Shown: positions 8,491-16,427 of the stretch, piece after piece
Layout: each line of letters opens with the position of its first letter
How positions within the stretch are numbered: the first letter of the stretch is position 1
Assembly (NCBI GenBank): GCA_040880065.1
Contig: JBBDJE010000003.1
Coordinates: 124,001-188,000, forward strand
Reading direction: 5' to 3'
Length of the DNA stretch: 64,000 nt
Source: Abyssibius sp040880065
Lineage (GTDB): Bacteria > Pseudomonadota > Alphaproteobacteria > Rhodobacterales > Rhodobacteraceae
Program-made: the position numbers and the translations under genes
Notes under the pieces: model-generated
The model's input: only the letters and a program-made list of their open reading frames with translations
Database searches by the model: none
What the model was told of the DNA's origin: nothing

Positions 8491-9456
8491 CTAAACCTTG
8501 TTGGGCAGATCCTTGCCTGCGAAATGCGCGATCAGGTTGGCAGTGGCGGTCATACCCATCGCGGTGCGGGTTTCGACCGTGGCACTGCCGATATGTGGCA
8601 AAAGACAGACGTTTTCGAGTTCGCGTAACGCATTGGGCACGCGCGGCTCCTTGGCGAAAACATCCAGCCCCGCGCCTGCAATCTTGCCTGCCAGAAGGGC
8701 GGCCACCAGCGCCGGTTCATCGACAATATCGCCGCGCGCGGTGTTGATGAGAAAGGCTGTCGGCTTCATCAGCGCGATACGGTTGGCCGAAAGCAGGCCA
8801 CGATTTGCCTCGCCGCCGGGGCAATGCAGGCTGAGAATGTCGGAAGCCTCGATCAGATCTTCGACAGTATCCATGCGCTGGGCACCGGGAATGCGCTGCA
8901 CCTCGACCTTGGAGCGGTTGAAATACACCACCTTCATGCCAAAGCCGTAATAGGCGCGCAGGGCCACGGCAGTGCCGATGCGCCCCATGCCGATAATACC
9001 AAGGGTTTTGCCCTGAAGGCCGGTGCCAAGCCCGTCGACCAGTGAAAAGCCACCCCATTCGCCACGGCGCAGGCGGTTTTCGTGCATCCATGTGCGCCGG
9101 GTAACGTTGAGCATGAGGGTGAGCGCAAGATCGGCAGTGGCGTCGGTCAGCACATCGGGGGTGTTGGTGATGTGGATGCCCTGCTCGGTCGCCGCCTCAA
9201 GGTCGATATGGTTGGTGCCCACCCCGAAATTCGCCAGAATCTGCGCGCGCCGCTTGCCGCCTGCCGCCATAACCTCGGCGTCAAGCGGGTCGCCGACGGC
9301 GACGAGCATCCCGTCGGCGTTTTGCATCGCAGCGATCATCTTTTCGCGCGTGAACCGCTTGTCATGCGGGTTGAGCGCCACGGTGAAATGGCGTTTGAGC
9401 CGGGCTTCGACAGCGTCGGGCAGTTTGCGGGTAACGATGATGCGCGGGGCAGACAT
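8491..9456 (-). CDS. D-2-hydroxyacid dehydrogenase (glyoxylate/hydroxypyruvate reductase type)
   Basis: NAD(P)H-dependent oxidoreductase reducing 2-oxo acids such as glyoxylate or hydroxypyruvate. The start is the ATG of MSAPRIIVTRKLPDAVEARL at 9456; a longer frame upstream would run back through csaA. The Rossmann motif is GIIGMGRIGTAVALRA, the family signature NTARGDIVDEPALVAALLAG, and the catalytic histidine sits in LLPHIGSATVETRTAMG. At 321 residues it matches GyaR/GhrB-like enzymes. It begins 10 bp after csaA ends on the same strand, so the two are likely one transcript. Substrate preference cannot be read from sequence. Confidence 0.92.
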   Translation of the reverse strand: MSAPRIIVTRKLPDAVEARLKRHFTVALNPHDKRFTREKMIAAMQNADGMLVAVGDPLDAEVMAAGGKRRAQILANFGVGTNHIDLEAATEQGIHITNTPDVLTDATADLALTLMLNVTRRTWMHENRLRRGEWGGFSLVDGLGTGLQGKTLGIIGMGRIGTAVALRAYYGFGMKVVYFNRSKVEVQRIPGAQRMDTVEDLIEASDILSLHCPGGEANRGLLSANRIALMKPTAFLINTARGDIVDEPALVAALLAGKIAGAGLDVFAKEPRVPNALRELENVCLLPHIGSATVETRTAMGMTATANLIAHFAGKDLPNKV

Positions 9457-9466
9457 GAATTTCCTT

Positions 9467-9799
9467 TTAGAACATGCGCCCGCCATTGGGCAGGCTTTGA
9501 TCGGGGGCAAGCAGCACAACGGCACCGTTCGCATCGGGCGCGCCAAGCACCAGACATTCAGACATAAACGGGCCGATTTGGCGAGGGGGGAAGTTGACAA
9601 CCCCCATCACCTGCCGCCCGACCAGGGTTTGCGGGCTGTAATGCTCGGTAATTTGGGCCGATGATTTGCGGGTGCCGATTTCGGCGCCAAAATCGACCCA
9701 AAGTTTGAAGGCGGGTTTGCGCGCTTTTGGGAAGGGTTCGGCCCGAATGATTGTGCCAACCCGGATGTCGACCTTCTCGAATGTCTCAAAATCCAGCAT
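9467..9799 (-). CDS. csaA: CsaA-type tRNA-binding protein
   Basis: A 110-residue protein consisting of one EMAP-II/OB-fold tRNA-binding domain, as in Bacillus CsaA and the C-terminus of MetRS. Diagnostic stretches are FEKVDIRVGTIIRAEPFPKA, FKLWVDFG, QVMGVVNFPPRQIGPFMSE and the end VLLAPDQSLPNGGRMF. CsaA dimers bind tRNA and have been given a chaperone/secretion role in Bacillus; the role in proteobacteria is poorly defined. It is the upstream partner of the dehydrogenase gene. Family assignment is secure, function less so. Confidence 0.92.
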   Translation of the reverse strand: MLDFETFEKVDIRVGTIIRAEPFPKARKPAFKLWVDFGAEIGTRKSSAQITEHYSPQTLVGRQVMGVVNFPPRQIGPFMSECLVLGAPDANGAVVLLAPDQSLPNGGRMF

Positions 9800-9825
9800 G
9801 AAACGCCGCCTTTCCTTGCGCGCAC

Positions 9826-9858
9826 TAAAAAGCCGCCTGCCCGAAAAGGCAAGCGGCT
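9826..9858 (-). terminator. Rho-independent terminator of the phasin gene
   Basis: On the minus strand an interrupted hairpin (AGCCGCTTGCC pairing with GGCAGGCGGCT, loop rich in T) is followed by TTTTAG. It lies about 30 bp downstream of the phasin stop and ahead of csaA, so it should separate the two transcripts. Confidence 0.7.
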
Positions 9859-9889
9859 AATCAGCGCCCGTGGGCGGATTTGCGGAAGA

Positions 9890-10363
9890 TCAGGCGGAAA
9901 ACTTTTTCGACAGATCCTGCAATTCCTTCATCGAATCGCCCACGCGTTTTGCAACGATCTCGTAGGCTTCGGTATTGGCAGTGCGGGCACCTTCAGCCAA
10001 AGCCGTCATGTTGGTCATGGCTTTTTCAAAGGCTTTGTTGGCCAGCTCGGTGCGGGCTTTGGTTGCATCGGCATCCATTTTGGTTGCGTCGAATTCGGCA
10101 AGCGATTTCTGTGCTTCGGCCATCGAATCCTGGAACACTTTCACCTGCTTGGTGAACAGGTCCTGATAGGCGGCGGCGGCGGCTTTATTGGCTGCGTTCA
10201 ACGCATCCATGTTTTTTTGCTGTGCGGCCATAAGGTCGTTGCCGCCAAAGTTGAAGGCTTTGGGGTCAAACGCGAAGGCTTTGGCGTCAAAGCCCTTGGT
10301 GGCGCCGGTCATGAATTCGGCAAGCTTCTCGGGAGAGAACATGAAGTCTTTCGGATCAAACAT
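9890..10363 (-). CDS. phaP: Phasin (polyhydroxyalkanoate granule protein)
   Basis: A 157-residue phasin that coats polyhydroxyalkanoate granules. The N-terminus MFDPKDFMFSPEKLAEFM with alternating FDPKAF motifs and the central helical segment rich in A, K, Q and N (KNMDALNAANKAAAAAYQDL) are typical of the Phasin_2 family in Rhodobacterales. It has its own promoter overlapped by PhaR-like palindromes, and its own terminator. No PHA synthase gene is in the window, though a MaoC-type hydratase at 33.5 kb could supply monomers. Length and composition agree with the family. Confidence 0.9.
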   Translation of the reverse strand: MFDPKDFMFSPEKLAEFMTGATKGFDAKAFAFDPKAFNFGGNDLMAAQQKNMDALNAANKAAAAAYQDLFTKQVKVFQDSMAEAQKSLAEFDATKMDADATKARTELANKAFEKAMTNMTALAEGARTANTEAYEIVAKRVGDSMKELQDLSKKFSA

Positions 10364-10391
10364 TTTTGCGCTCCTATTGCGGTATGCGTCT

Positions 10392-10420
10392 TACATATGG
10401 TGCACTGCAGCATTTGTCAA
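10392..10420 (-). promoter_or_regulatory. Sigma-70-type promoter of phaP
   Basis: Reading the minus strand, TTGACA (10420-10415) and TATGTA (10397-10392) are separated by exactly 17 bp and lie about 30 bp upstream of the phasin ATG. This is the best-looking promoter in the window. The spacer holds one of two TGCA-type palindromes, consistent with repression by operator occupancy. Confidence 0.75.
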
Positions 10421-10438
10421 GCGCCATGTTGCAGTGCA
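10401..10438. promoter_or_regulatory. Two PhaR-like operator half-palindromes
   Basis: TGCACTGCA (10401-10409) sits inside the phaP promoter spacer and TGCAGTGCA (10430-10438) lies just upstream of the -35 box, with centres 29 bp apart, close to three helical turns. PhaR of Rhodobacter and Paracoccus is known to bind TGC-rich CTGC/GCAG palindromes upstream of phasin genes and to be released when PHA accumulates. Assignment to PhaR is by that analogy. Confidence 0.6.
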
Positions 10439-10444
10439 GCATTT

Positions 10445-11266
10445 TTAGCTGGCACCAAGCTCGCGCGCGCGGTTGGCGGCAGCGGCAATGGCGCGGTTCA
10501 GCAAGGCGGGGAAGCCGGTTTCAGCATCCATCAGCACAGCAAGTGCGGCGGCGGTCGTGCCGTTGGGGCTGGTAACGTTGACACGAAGCTGGCCCGGGTC
10601 TTCGGGGGCGTTTTCAGCCAAAGCGCCTGCGCCTGCCACGGTGGCGCGCGCAAGGTGGAGCGCCATTTCGGGCGGCAAACCCTGGGCTTCACCTGCTGCG
10701 GCCATGGTTTCGATCAGGTGAAATACATAGGCGGGGCCAGAGCCGGAAACGGCAGTAACAGCGTCGATTTGCGCCTCGGTTTCCAGCCGCACCACCTGCC
10801 CCACAGCTTTGAGCACGTCTTCGGCAAGGTCGAGATCATCTTGGCTGGCATTGGCATTACCGATAATGGCGGTAATGCCGCGCCCCACGGCAGCGGGCGT
10901 GTTGGGCATGGCACGGATGATGCGCGCCTGTGTGCCAAGTGCTGCGCCAAGCGCTGCCAATGTGGTGCCTGCGGCGATGGACACAAAGACAGTGTTGCGG
11001 TTTGCAAGTGCGGCGATGGCGGGCAGAGCGGCACCCATCATCTGGGGTTTTACGGCGATCACACAAATCGCCGGCGCTTCGGGCAGGTCGGTGTTAAGGT
11101 TCAGCCCCGCGCCCAAAAGGCCGCGCAATTGGTCCGACGGATGAGGGTCGATCACCCATACCGCCGAGGGTTTCACACCGCGCTCCAACCATCCGGCCAG
11201 CATGGCGCCGCCCATTTTCCCGCAGCCTAAAAGCAGTAGTCCGTGTGTGTTGATCGCATTCAGCAT
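10445..11266 (-). CDS. proC: Pyrroline-5-carboxylate reductase
   Basis: Catalyses the last step of proline synthesis, NAD(P)H reduction of pyrroline-5-carboxylate, in the cytoplasm. The 273-residue protein shows the Rossmann motif LLLLGCGKMGGAMLAGWLE, the central IRAMPNTPAAVGRGITAI, and the C-terminal signature running from AVSGSGPAYVFHLIE to LRVNVTSPNGTTAAALAVL. Length is normal. It follows the YbjN-family gene on the same strand with about 60 bp between them, an order that suggests co-transcription. Its stop codon lies immediately upstream of the phaP promoter region. Confidence 0.96.
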   Translation of the reverse strand: MLNAINTHGLLLLGCGKMGGAMLAGWLERGVKPSAVWVIDPHPSDQLRGLLGAGLNLNTDLPEAPAICVIAVKPQMMGAALPAIAALANRNTVFVSIAAGTTLAALGAALGTQARIIRAMPNTPAAVGRGITAIIGNANASQDDLDLAEDVLKAVGQVVRLETEAQIDAVTAVSGSGPAYVFHLIETMAAAGEAQGLPPEMALHLARATVAGAGALAENAPEDPGQLRVNVTSPNGTTAAALAVLMDAETGFPALLNRAIAAAANRARELGAS

Positions 11267-11328
11267 GGCGCACCTTCGATATGGAATTTCAAAGGCAGGC
11301 TATCAGCGCAGCTTGCGCGGCGAAAGGG

Positions 11329-11832
11329 TCAGGCGGTGCCGTAAGCTTCGTCTATCGCAATTTCCATGGCGCGCTCGGGCGGCTCGCCCCCCCAGCAGAC
11401 AAGCTGGAAGGCGGGGTAGAACCGCTCGCAGGCCAGAACGGCCATGCCGACCATATCGTCAATTTGCGCAGGGCTGGCCGTGGCCCCGCCCGCAAGGTTG
11501 AGCGCATAGCGAAACACCATAAGCTTCTGGCTTTGCCACAGGGTAAACGCGCCCTGCCAGTTTTTGTCGTTTGCCAGCGCCATGGCGTGATACAGCCGCG
11601 CAAGCTGGTCTTCCGGCGGGTCCATATCGAATGTGCAGATGATGCGGAGCGTCTCGTCATAGGCCGACCATGCGAGTGACAGGGAATAGGTGCGCCACTG
11701 CCCTTCGATCGCCATGGCGATCTGGTCATCGCCGATACGGTCAAAATCCCAGTCATGGTCGGTCGCGATGGATTCGACGATGTCGATGGGGTGAAGGTCT
11801 TCGCTGCTCATCAGGCGATCTAGGTTGCCCAT
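11329..11832 (-). CDS. YbjN domain-containing protein
   Basis: A 167-residue cytoplasmic protein of the YbjN family (PF10722), whose fold resembles type III secretion chaperones and whose function in alphaproteobacteria is not settled. Recognisable stretches are IDIVESIATDHDWDFDRIGD, the strand AIEGQWRTYSLSLAW and DETLRIICTFDMDPPEDQLA. I chose the ATG of MGNLDRLMSSEDLH at 11832 rather than one 13 codons upstream, because homologues begin near this point. It lies directly upstream of proC on the same strand. Confidence 0.85.
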   Translation of the reverse strand: MGNLDRLMSSEDLHPIDIVESIATDHDWDFDRIGDDQIAMAIEGQWRTYSLSLAWSAYDETLRIICTFDMDPPEDQLARLYHAMALANDKNWQGAFTLWQSQKLMVFRYALNLAGGATASPAQIDDMVGMAVLACERFYPAFQLVCWGGEPPERAMEIAIDEAYGTA

Positions 11833-11969
11833 GCCTGCCTCCGTGCTTGGCCCCGACTGCGGCATGGCCACTAGAGGCTGTGAGATTCACCATGTGCTGG
11901 GGTCTGCGCCCCTGCTCCATACGATATATGGTGGGGGCAAACGGCTGGGCTGTAAAGAATTTTCTGGGC

Positions 11970-12156
11970 TTATTTCAAATTGGTGCCCTGTCCCCGCAGC
12001 GGGCGCAGCGTAGCCAGCACGGAAATTGCCAATAGAATCATCGCCATTGGCACCGAAAACCAGTTGCCAACGAAGCTATAGCCCAGCGCGCCCACCAGCC
12101 CGCCGATGAAAAACGCCAGCACAATACCCGCCAAAAGCCGGAGTTTCGCCCCAAAT
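11970..12156 (-). pseudogene. C-terminal remnant resembling a YoaK/DUF1275 membrane protein
   Basis: In a frame different from the neighbouring fragment, the minus strand reads VFGAKLRLLAGIVLAFFIGG, then VGALGYSFVGNWFSVPMA, then MILLAISVLATL, ending at a TAA (first base 11972). This looks like the last two membrane helices of a DUF1275 (YoaK-type) protein, but there is no start codon or N-terminal part. It begins exactly where the MmcQ-like reading frame loses similarity, so it appears to be the tail of a gene whose first two thirds were deleted. The family call is tentative; the remnant status is more certain. Confidence 0.5.
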
Positions 12157-12345
12157 ACCTGCGGCGATCAGCATTTCGGCGGTGTCAACGCTGTCGGTTT
12201 TAACCGAAACGCCGTTTTGCGCAGCGCTGAGGCAGGCGAAAATTTTACCGCAAACCTTCCATGTATCCGCGCCGGGGCCGAACGGCTCGGACATTTCGGC
12301 CCCCGGCTTGGCGGTGCAAATTTCTGTGACGCGTGCGCGGGTCAT
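12076..12345 (-). pseudogene. Truncated MmcQ/YjbR-family gene
   Basis: The first 63 residues (MTRARVTEICTAKPGAEMSE, GPGADTWKVCGKIFACLS, then VSVKTDSVDTAEMLIAAG) match the N-terminal half of MmcQ/YjbR proteins, small CyaY-fold DNA-binding-like proteins of about 115 residues. After about 12157 the frame reads through unrelated sequence and stops at 12076. The usual C-terminal half, including the YFH-type motif, is absent. The out-of-frame continuation resembles the end of another gene, which suggests a deletion fusing two neighbours. A 89-residue chimeric product could still be made. Confidence 0.65.
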
Positions 12346-12471
12346 AGTGCGGGGCTTAACCCTGTGCTGCGCGCAATGCCAAGGGGTGCGGGGTTGCAGT
12401 TTTGATAACCGCCCGCTCGATCGGCGCTATGAACATTATCTGTATATTTTCGCAATGGCTTGCCTGCTTGG

Positions 12472-12741
12472 TTACGTTTCTTTTTTAACCTTCGCCGCAG
12501 GCTTGCCGCCTTCCAGCGTCGCGATCCGCGCCGTCAGCGCCTCATTCTCTTCGCGGGCTTTTATCGCCATCGCCTTCACAGCGTCGAACTCGTCGCGGCT
12601 TACGAAATTGCGGTCAGCCAGCCAGCGGTCCATCATCGACTTCATGGCGGTTTCGGCTTCGGTTTTGGCCCCTTGTGCCACGCCCATCGCGTTGGACATG
12701 AGCTTGGACAGGTCGTCGAAAATCTTGTTACTGGTTTGCAT
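12472..12741 (-). CDS. ubiK: UbiK-family ubiquinone biosynthesis accessory factor
   Basis: Small coiled-coil protein (89 residues; BMFP/YqiC family) that assists assembly of aerobic ubiquinone biosynthesis and binds lipid. The sequence MQTSNKIFDDLSKLMSNAMG begins with an amphipathic helix. It continues with WLADRNFVSRDEFDAVKAMA, then a leucine-zipper-like helix REENEALTARIATLEG and a lysine-rich tail. The ATG at 12741 fits homologues; the frame is open further upstream but that part looks non-coding. It diverges from lgt with about 115 bp between starts. Confidence 0.88.
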   Translation of the reverse strand: MQTSNKIFDDLSKLMSNAMGVAQGAKTEAETAMKSMMDRWLADRNFVSRDEFDAVKAMAIKAREENEALTARIATLEGGKPAAKVKKET

Positions 12742-12858
12742 GATGCATCCTTTCGGGTTTGCACCTATATGGGCAATTGCGCGGGCTTTGCCAAGGTTCA
12801 CTTGACTTTGGGCAGATGGCTTGGTCTGTCAGCGCCAAACACATACCCCGAGGCCCCC

Positions 12859-13731
12859 ATGCTCCATTTACTGCAATTTCCCGATATTGACCCCGAGATT
12901 TTCTCGATCAGCCTTGGGGGGATGACATTTGCGCTGCGCTGGTATGCGCTGGCCTATATTGTCGGCATTTTCCTTGGCTGGCGCCATGCGGTAATGCTGG
13001 TGAACCGTCCCCGCCTTTGGGCAAACGTGCCGATGAGTGCCAAGCAGGTGGAGGACCTGATGACATGGATGGTGCTGGGCATCATCATCGGCGGGCGGCT
13101 CGGCTATGTGTTCTTCTACAACTGGGCGTATTTTTCCGAAAACCCCGTTGATATTGTAAAGGTCTGGCAGGGGGGCATGTCGTTTCACGGCGGGGTGGCG
13201 GGTGTGCTGCTGGGGGCGGCCTATTTCTGCTGGCGCCACAAGGTCAGCTTTGTTTCGACCGCCGATATGATCGCGGTCTCTTCGGTGTTCGGGCTGTTTT
13301 TGGGACGGATCGCCAATTTCATCAATGGCGAGCTTTGGGGGCGGCCAACCGATGCAAGCTGGGGGATGTTCTTCCCCGATGCGCCCGCCTGCCCCGATGT
13401 ATTGCCCGGGTTGTGCACCCGCCACCCAAGCCAGCTTTACGAGGCGGGGCTGGAGGGGATTGTGCTGGGCGCGGTGCTGCTGGTGCTGGTGTGGGGCGGT
13501 AAATGGCTGCGCAAACCGGGGCGGGTGCTGGGCGTGTTTTTGGTTGGCTATGCCGTTGCGCGCTCGATTGTGGAGCTGTTTCGCGAGGCCGATGGCCAGT
13601 TCATTACGCCCGACAACCCCGCTGGCCATGTGATCAGCCTTGGCGAGTTCGGGCTGACGATGGGCCAAAGCCTGTCGGTGCCGATGCTGCTGATCGGACT
13701 GGTGCTGTTGGTGCGCCGCCACAGGGCATGA
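12859..13731 (+). CDS. lgt: Prolipoprotein diacylglyceryl transferase
   Basis: Inner-membrane enzyme transferring diacylglycerol from phosphatidylglycerol to the lipobox cysteine, the first step of lipoprotein maturation. The 290-residue protein has about seven hydrophobic helices, the catalytic-region motifs MSFHGGVAGVLLGA and the family signature GRIANFINGELWGR, and further on RHPSQLYEAGLEG. The start is the ATG of MLHLLQFPDIDPEIFSISLG; the frame extends far upstream but overlaps ubiK there. Its TGA overlaps the next ATG (ATGA), so lgt, the methyltransferase and pgeF form one translationally coupled unit. Confidence 0.97.
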   Translation: MLHLLQFPDIDPEIFSISLGGMTFALRWYALAYIVGIFLGWRHAVMLVNRPRLWANVPMSAKQVEDLMTWMVLGIIIGGRLGYVFFYNWAYFSENPVDIVKVWQGGMSFHGGVAGVLLGAAYFCWRHKVSFVSTADMIAVSSVFGLFLGRIANFINGELWGRPTDASWGMFFPDAPACPDVLPGLCTRHPSQLYEAGLEGIVLGAVLLVLVWGGKWLRKPGRVLGVFLVGYAVARSIVELFREADGQFITPDNPAGHVISLGEFGLTMGQSLSVPMLLIGLVLLVRRHRA

Positions 13732-14771
13732 GCGCGCTTGCGGCAATAATCGAGCGTGAAATCGCCGCTCAGGGCCCGATGCGGCTGGACCGGTACATGG
13801 CGCTGGCGCTCGGCCATCCGCAGCACGGCTATTACCCGACGCGCGACCCGCTTGGCGCGGGGGGCGACTTTACCACAGCACCCGAAATTTCGCAGATGTT
13901 CGGCGAGCTTTTGGGCCTGTGGCTGGCGCAGGCATGGATGGATGCGGGCGCGCCTGCAAATTTTGTGCTGGCCGAGGCCGGGCCGGGGCGTGGCAGCCTG
14001 ATGGCCGATATTCTGCGCGCCACGGCGCAGGTGCCGGGCTTTACGCCGCAGGTCTGGCTGGTTGAGACCTCGCCCGCTTTGCGCGCCGTACAAAAAGCGC
14101 GGCTGGGGGCGGTGAGCTGGGCGGATGACATTTCCGCACTGCCTGACCTGCCGGTGTTTTTCGTGGCGAACGAGTTTTTTGATGCCCTGCCCATTCGCCA
14201 GTTCCAGCGCAGCGCGGATGGCTGGCAGGAGGTGCTGGTGGGTGCAGGGCTGAAGCCTGCGCTCGGCGCCCCTTTTACCGATACCGCGCTCGATGCACGC
14301 TTCGGGGTTGCGCCCGCCACGGTTGGCGAAACCTGCGCGCCTGCCGAAAGCTTTGCTGCGGCACTGGGCGCGCGCATTGCCGCACAAGGTGGTGCGGCGC
14401 TGGTGGTGGATTATGGCGATTGGCGCGGCACGGGCGACACGCTGCAAGCCCTGCGCGCCCATGCACCCGCCAACCCGTTTGAAACACCGGGGCAGGCCGA
14501 CATAACCGCACATGTGCAATTTGCCCCGCTGGCAGCAGCGGCGGGGCTGGGCGGCGCATTTACCATGCAGGGGAAGTTTTTGGAGCGGCTGGGCATTACC
14601 GCGCGTGCGCAAGCGCTTGCCGATGCGGGCGGTCAGGGCGTTGCTGCTGCCCATCGCCGCTTGACCCATCCGGCAGAAATGGGGAACCTGTTCAAGGTGC
14701 TGGCACTGGGGCCAGCCGAACAACCTATGGCAGGATTTGACGAAAATGAGCATTTTAGCCCTGCAATCTGA
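13728..14771 (+). CDS. NDUFAF7/MidA-type SAM-dependent methyltransferase
   Basis: Putative arginine methyltransferase of the DUF185/NDUFAF7 family (347 residues). In mitochondria the homologue methylates the NDUFS2 subunit of complex I during assembly; the same role in alphaproteobacteria is inferred. Seen in sequence: GDFTTAPEISQMFGELLGLW, the SAM-binding motif LAEAGPGRGSLMADILRAT, VWLVETSPALRAVQ, and VFFVANEFFDALPIRQF, all typical. It starts in the ATGA overlap with lgt and its end overlaps pgeF by 26 bp. This lgt-methyltransferase-pgeF order is, to my knowledge, common in the order. Confidence 0.9.
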   Translation: MSALAAIIEREIAAQGPMRLDRYMALALGHPQHGYYPTRDPLGAGGDFTTAPEISQMFGELLGLWLAQAWMDAGAPANFVLAEAGPGRGSLMADILRATAQVPGFTPQVWLVETSPALRAVQKARLGAVSWADDISALPDLPVFFVANEFFDALPIRQFQRSADGWQEVLVGAGLKPALGAPFTDTALDARFGVAPATVGETCAPAESFAAALGARIAAQGGAALVVDYGDWRGTGDTLQALRAHAPANPFETPGQADITAHVQFAPLAAAAGLGGAFTMQGKFLERLGITARAQALADAGGQGVAAAHRRLTHPAEMGNLFKVLALGPAEQPMAGFDENEHFSPAI

Positions 14772-15504
14772 CCTGCTTTTTGGCGTTCAGCACGGGTTTA
14801 TGGCCCGCCCCGGCGGGCATTCGCGCGGGCTATACGAGGGGCTGAATTGCGGCACCGGCTCGCATGACGACCCGGCTGCCGTGGCGCATAACCGCAAACT
14901 GGTGGCCACGCATTTCGGGGTGGAACCCGCGGCGTTGATGAGCCTGCATCAGGTGCATTCCACCACCGTTGTGCGGGTATCGCGCCCCGGCTGGGCGGGC
15001 GAAAAGCCCAAGGCCGATGGCATTGTTACCGCGCATCCGGGCATTGCGATTTCCGCGCTCGCCGCCGATTGCGCGCCGCTGCTATTTGCCGACAGGCGTG
15101 CCGGCGTTGTGGGTGCGGCCCATGCCGGCTGGCGCGGGGCGCTCGACGGTATTGCGCTGCAAACCATTGCCGCCATGGAGGATTTGGGCGCGCGGCGCGG
15201 CGATATCGCCGTGGCCATCGGCCCGACAATCAGCCAGCGCGCCTATGAGGTCGGGCCCGAATATATGGACAGTTTCCTGGCTGAAGACCAGGACAACGCG
15301 CGTTTTTTCGCACAGGGCCAAGGCGACAGGCTGATGTTCGACCTGCCCGGCTTTTTGCTGGCGCAACTGCGCACAGCCGGAGTTCAGGCGGAATGGACAG
15401 GCCATTGCACCCATTCCGATGAGGCGCGGTTTTACTCCTTTCGCCGTGCCACCCAGCGCGGCGAGCCGGATTATGGGCGCCAAATTGCGGTGATCCGGTT
15501 GTAG
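14746..15504 (+). CDS. pgeF: PgeF/YfiH-family multicopper-like purine nucleosidase
   Basis: Member of the YfiH/LACC1 family (252 residues). Homologues act on purine nucleosides, and E. coli YfiH (PgeF) removes misincorporated residues from peptidoglycan precursors. The metal and catalytic residues appear in SLHQVHSTTVV (His), ADCAPLLFAD (Cys), GAAHAGWRGALDGI (His) and the end motif HSDEARFYSFRR. The ATG at 14746 (MSILALQSD) was chosen over the TTG three codons upstream. It overlaps the preceding methyltransferase gene, indicating coupling, and is the last gene of the lgt unit. Confidence 0.92.
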   Translation: MSILALQSDLLFGVQHGFMARPGGHSRGLYEGLNCGTGSHDDPAAVAHNRKLVATHFGVEPAALMSLHQVHSTTVVRVSRPGWAGEKPKADGIVTAHPGIAISALAADCAPLLFADRRAGVVGAAHAGWRGALDGIALQTIAAMEDLGARRGDIAVAIGPTISQRAYEVGPEYMDSFLAEDQDNARFFAQGQGDRLMFDLPGFLLAQLRTAGVQAEWTGHCTHSDEARFYSFRRATQRGEPDYGRQIAVIRL

Positions 15505-15582
15505 TTTCCCGCAGGGCTCAACATCATGCGGCGCTGTATCCGGCACGCGCGAACTTTGCCACAACCTGCAATGGTGCCCGCA

Positions 15583-16233
15583 TCAGCCCAGCATGAAAAA
15601 CACCGCCAGCGGCACGGGCAAAACGGCGATGGCGATGGTGGCCAGAAAGGGCAGCGGGGCGAAAACCCGGCTTAGGCCAGCCACCATGGCAATGCCGCCA
15701 CCCCCGCCGATGATGACATTGCCGGGCATGTTGATCAGCAGGGCCAACAGCACATAGCGATAGCGCGTGGCCAGCCGCATGGCACCATGGTCGATCTGGC
15801 TGACCAGCAGGCCCAACCGCTCGGGCGGCGGGCTTGCGGCGATTTCGGTGATCAGCGCTGCCGCACGGCGCAGGCCAAGGCGGGCCAGCGCCCTTGCTGT
15901 CAGGCGCGGCGGAATCAACCGCCCGATGATGAAGGCCAACGTCAGGCTGATAATTGTGGCCATATAAACCACGGGCGCAATGGCCGGGCCAAGCAGAGCA
16001 AGCATCGCCAAGCCGATTTCCGCACCCGGCACAAAGGGCAGGGCTGTCAGCAGGATATAGGCCAGCGTGCCCAGCACAATGGCCCTATGAACGGCGGCCT
16101 GATTGCCGGGCATGATCGTGTCATTGAACCAGGCCCGAACCATGTGGGTTAGCTGCGCGGCGGCATAAACCAGACATATCAGCACCACCAGCCGCAAGCC
16201 CACCCGCAAAATCAACTGGATTGTCACGCTCAT
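15583..16233 (-). CDS. VTT/DedA-like inner-membrane protein
   Basis: A 216-residue protein with about five hydrophobic helices. The stretch ALPFVPGAEIGLAMLALLG followed by YMATIISLTLAFIIGRLIP resembles the VTT (TVP38/DedA) re-entrant helix pattern, with a later GNVIIGGGGGIAMVAGLSR segment in place of the usual second re-entrant loop. Relatives move or scramble lipids, but no specific function can be assigned. The gene converges with pgeF and stands apart from the Lrp-type gene upstream by about 190 bp of sequence in which I see no gene. Confidence 0.6.
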   Translation of the reverse strand: MSVTIQLILRVGLRLVVLICLVYAAAQLTHMVRAWFNDTIMPGNQAAVHRAIVLGTLAYILLTALPFVPGAEIGLAMLALLGPAIAPVVYMATIISLTLAFIIGRLIPPRLTARALARLGLRRAAALITEIAASPPPERLGLLVSQIDHGAMRLATRYRYVLLALLINMPGNVIIGGGGGIAMVAGLSRVFAPLPFLATIAIAVLPVPLAVFFMLG

Positions 16234-16427
16234 TTACTGCAAACGGCGCGCTGGGCAGGCCGGGCGCCGGCCATCTGGTTCACAAGGCTGACACGGGCGG
16301 GAATGGTTTGGCTTCGCATGCGGCCTCCGCCCACAAGGCTAGCAGACCGGCCCTCGGGGCCATAATCAATTCATAGTGCGGTGCAAATCGTTTCGTTCTA
16401 ACAGCGCCTTGCCAAGGCAATGCGCGG

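Noticed and set aside
16280..16427. Small minus-strand frame between the VTT-like gene and the Lrp-type gene
   Set aside because: No similarity, no ribosome-binding site, and it overlaps the Lrp-type gene's end; non-coding is more likely.
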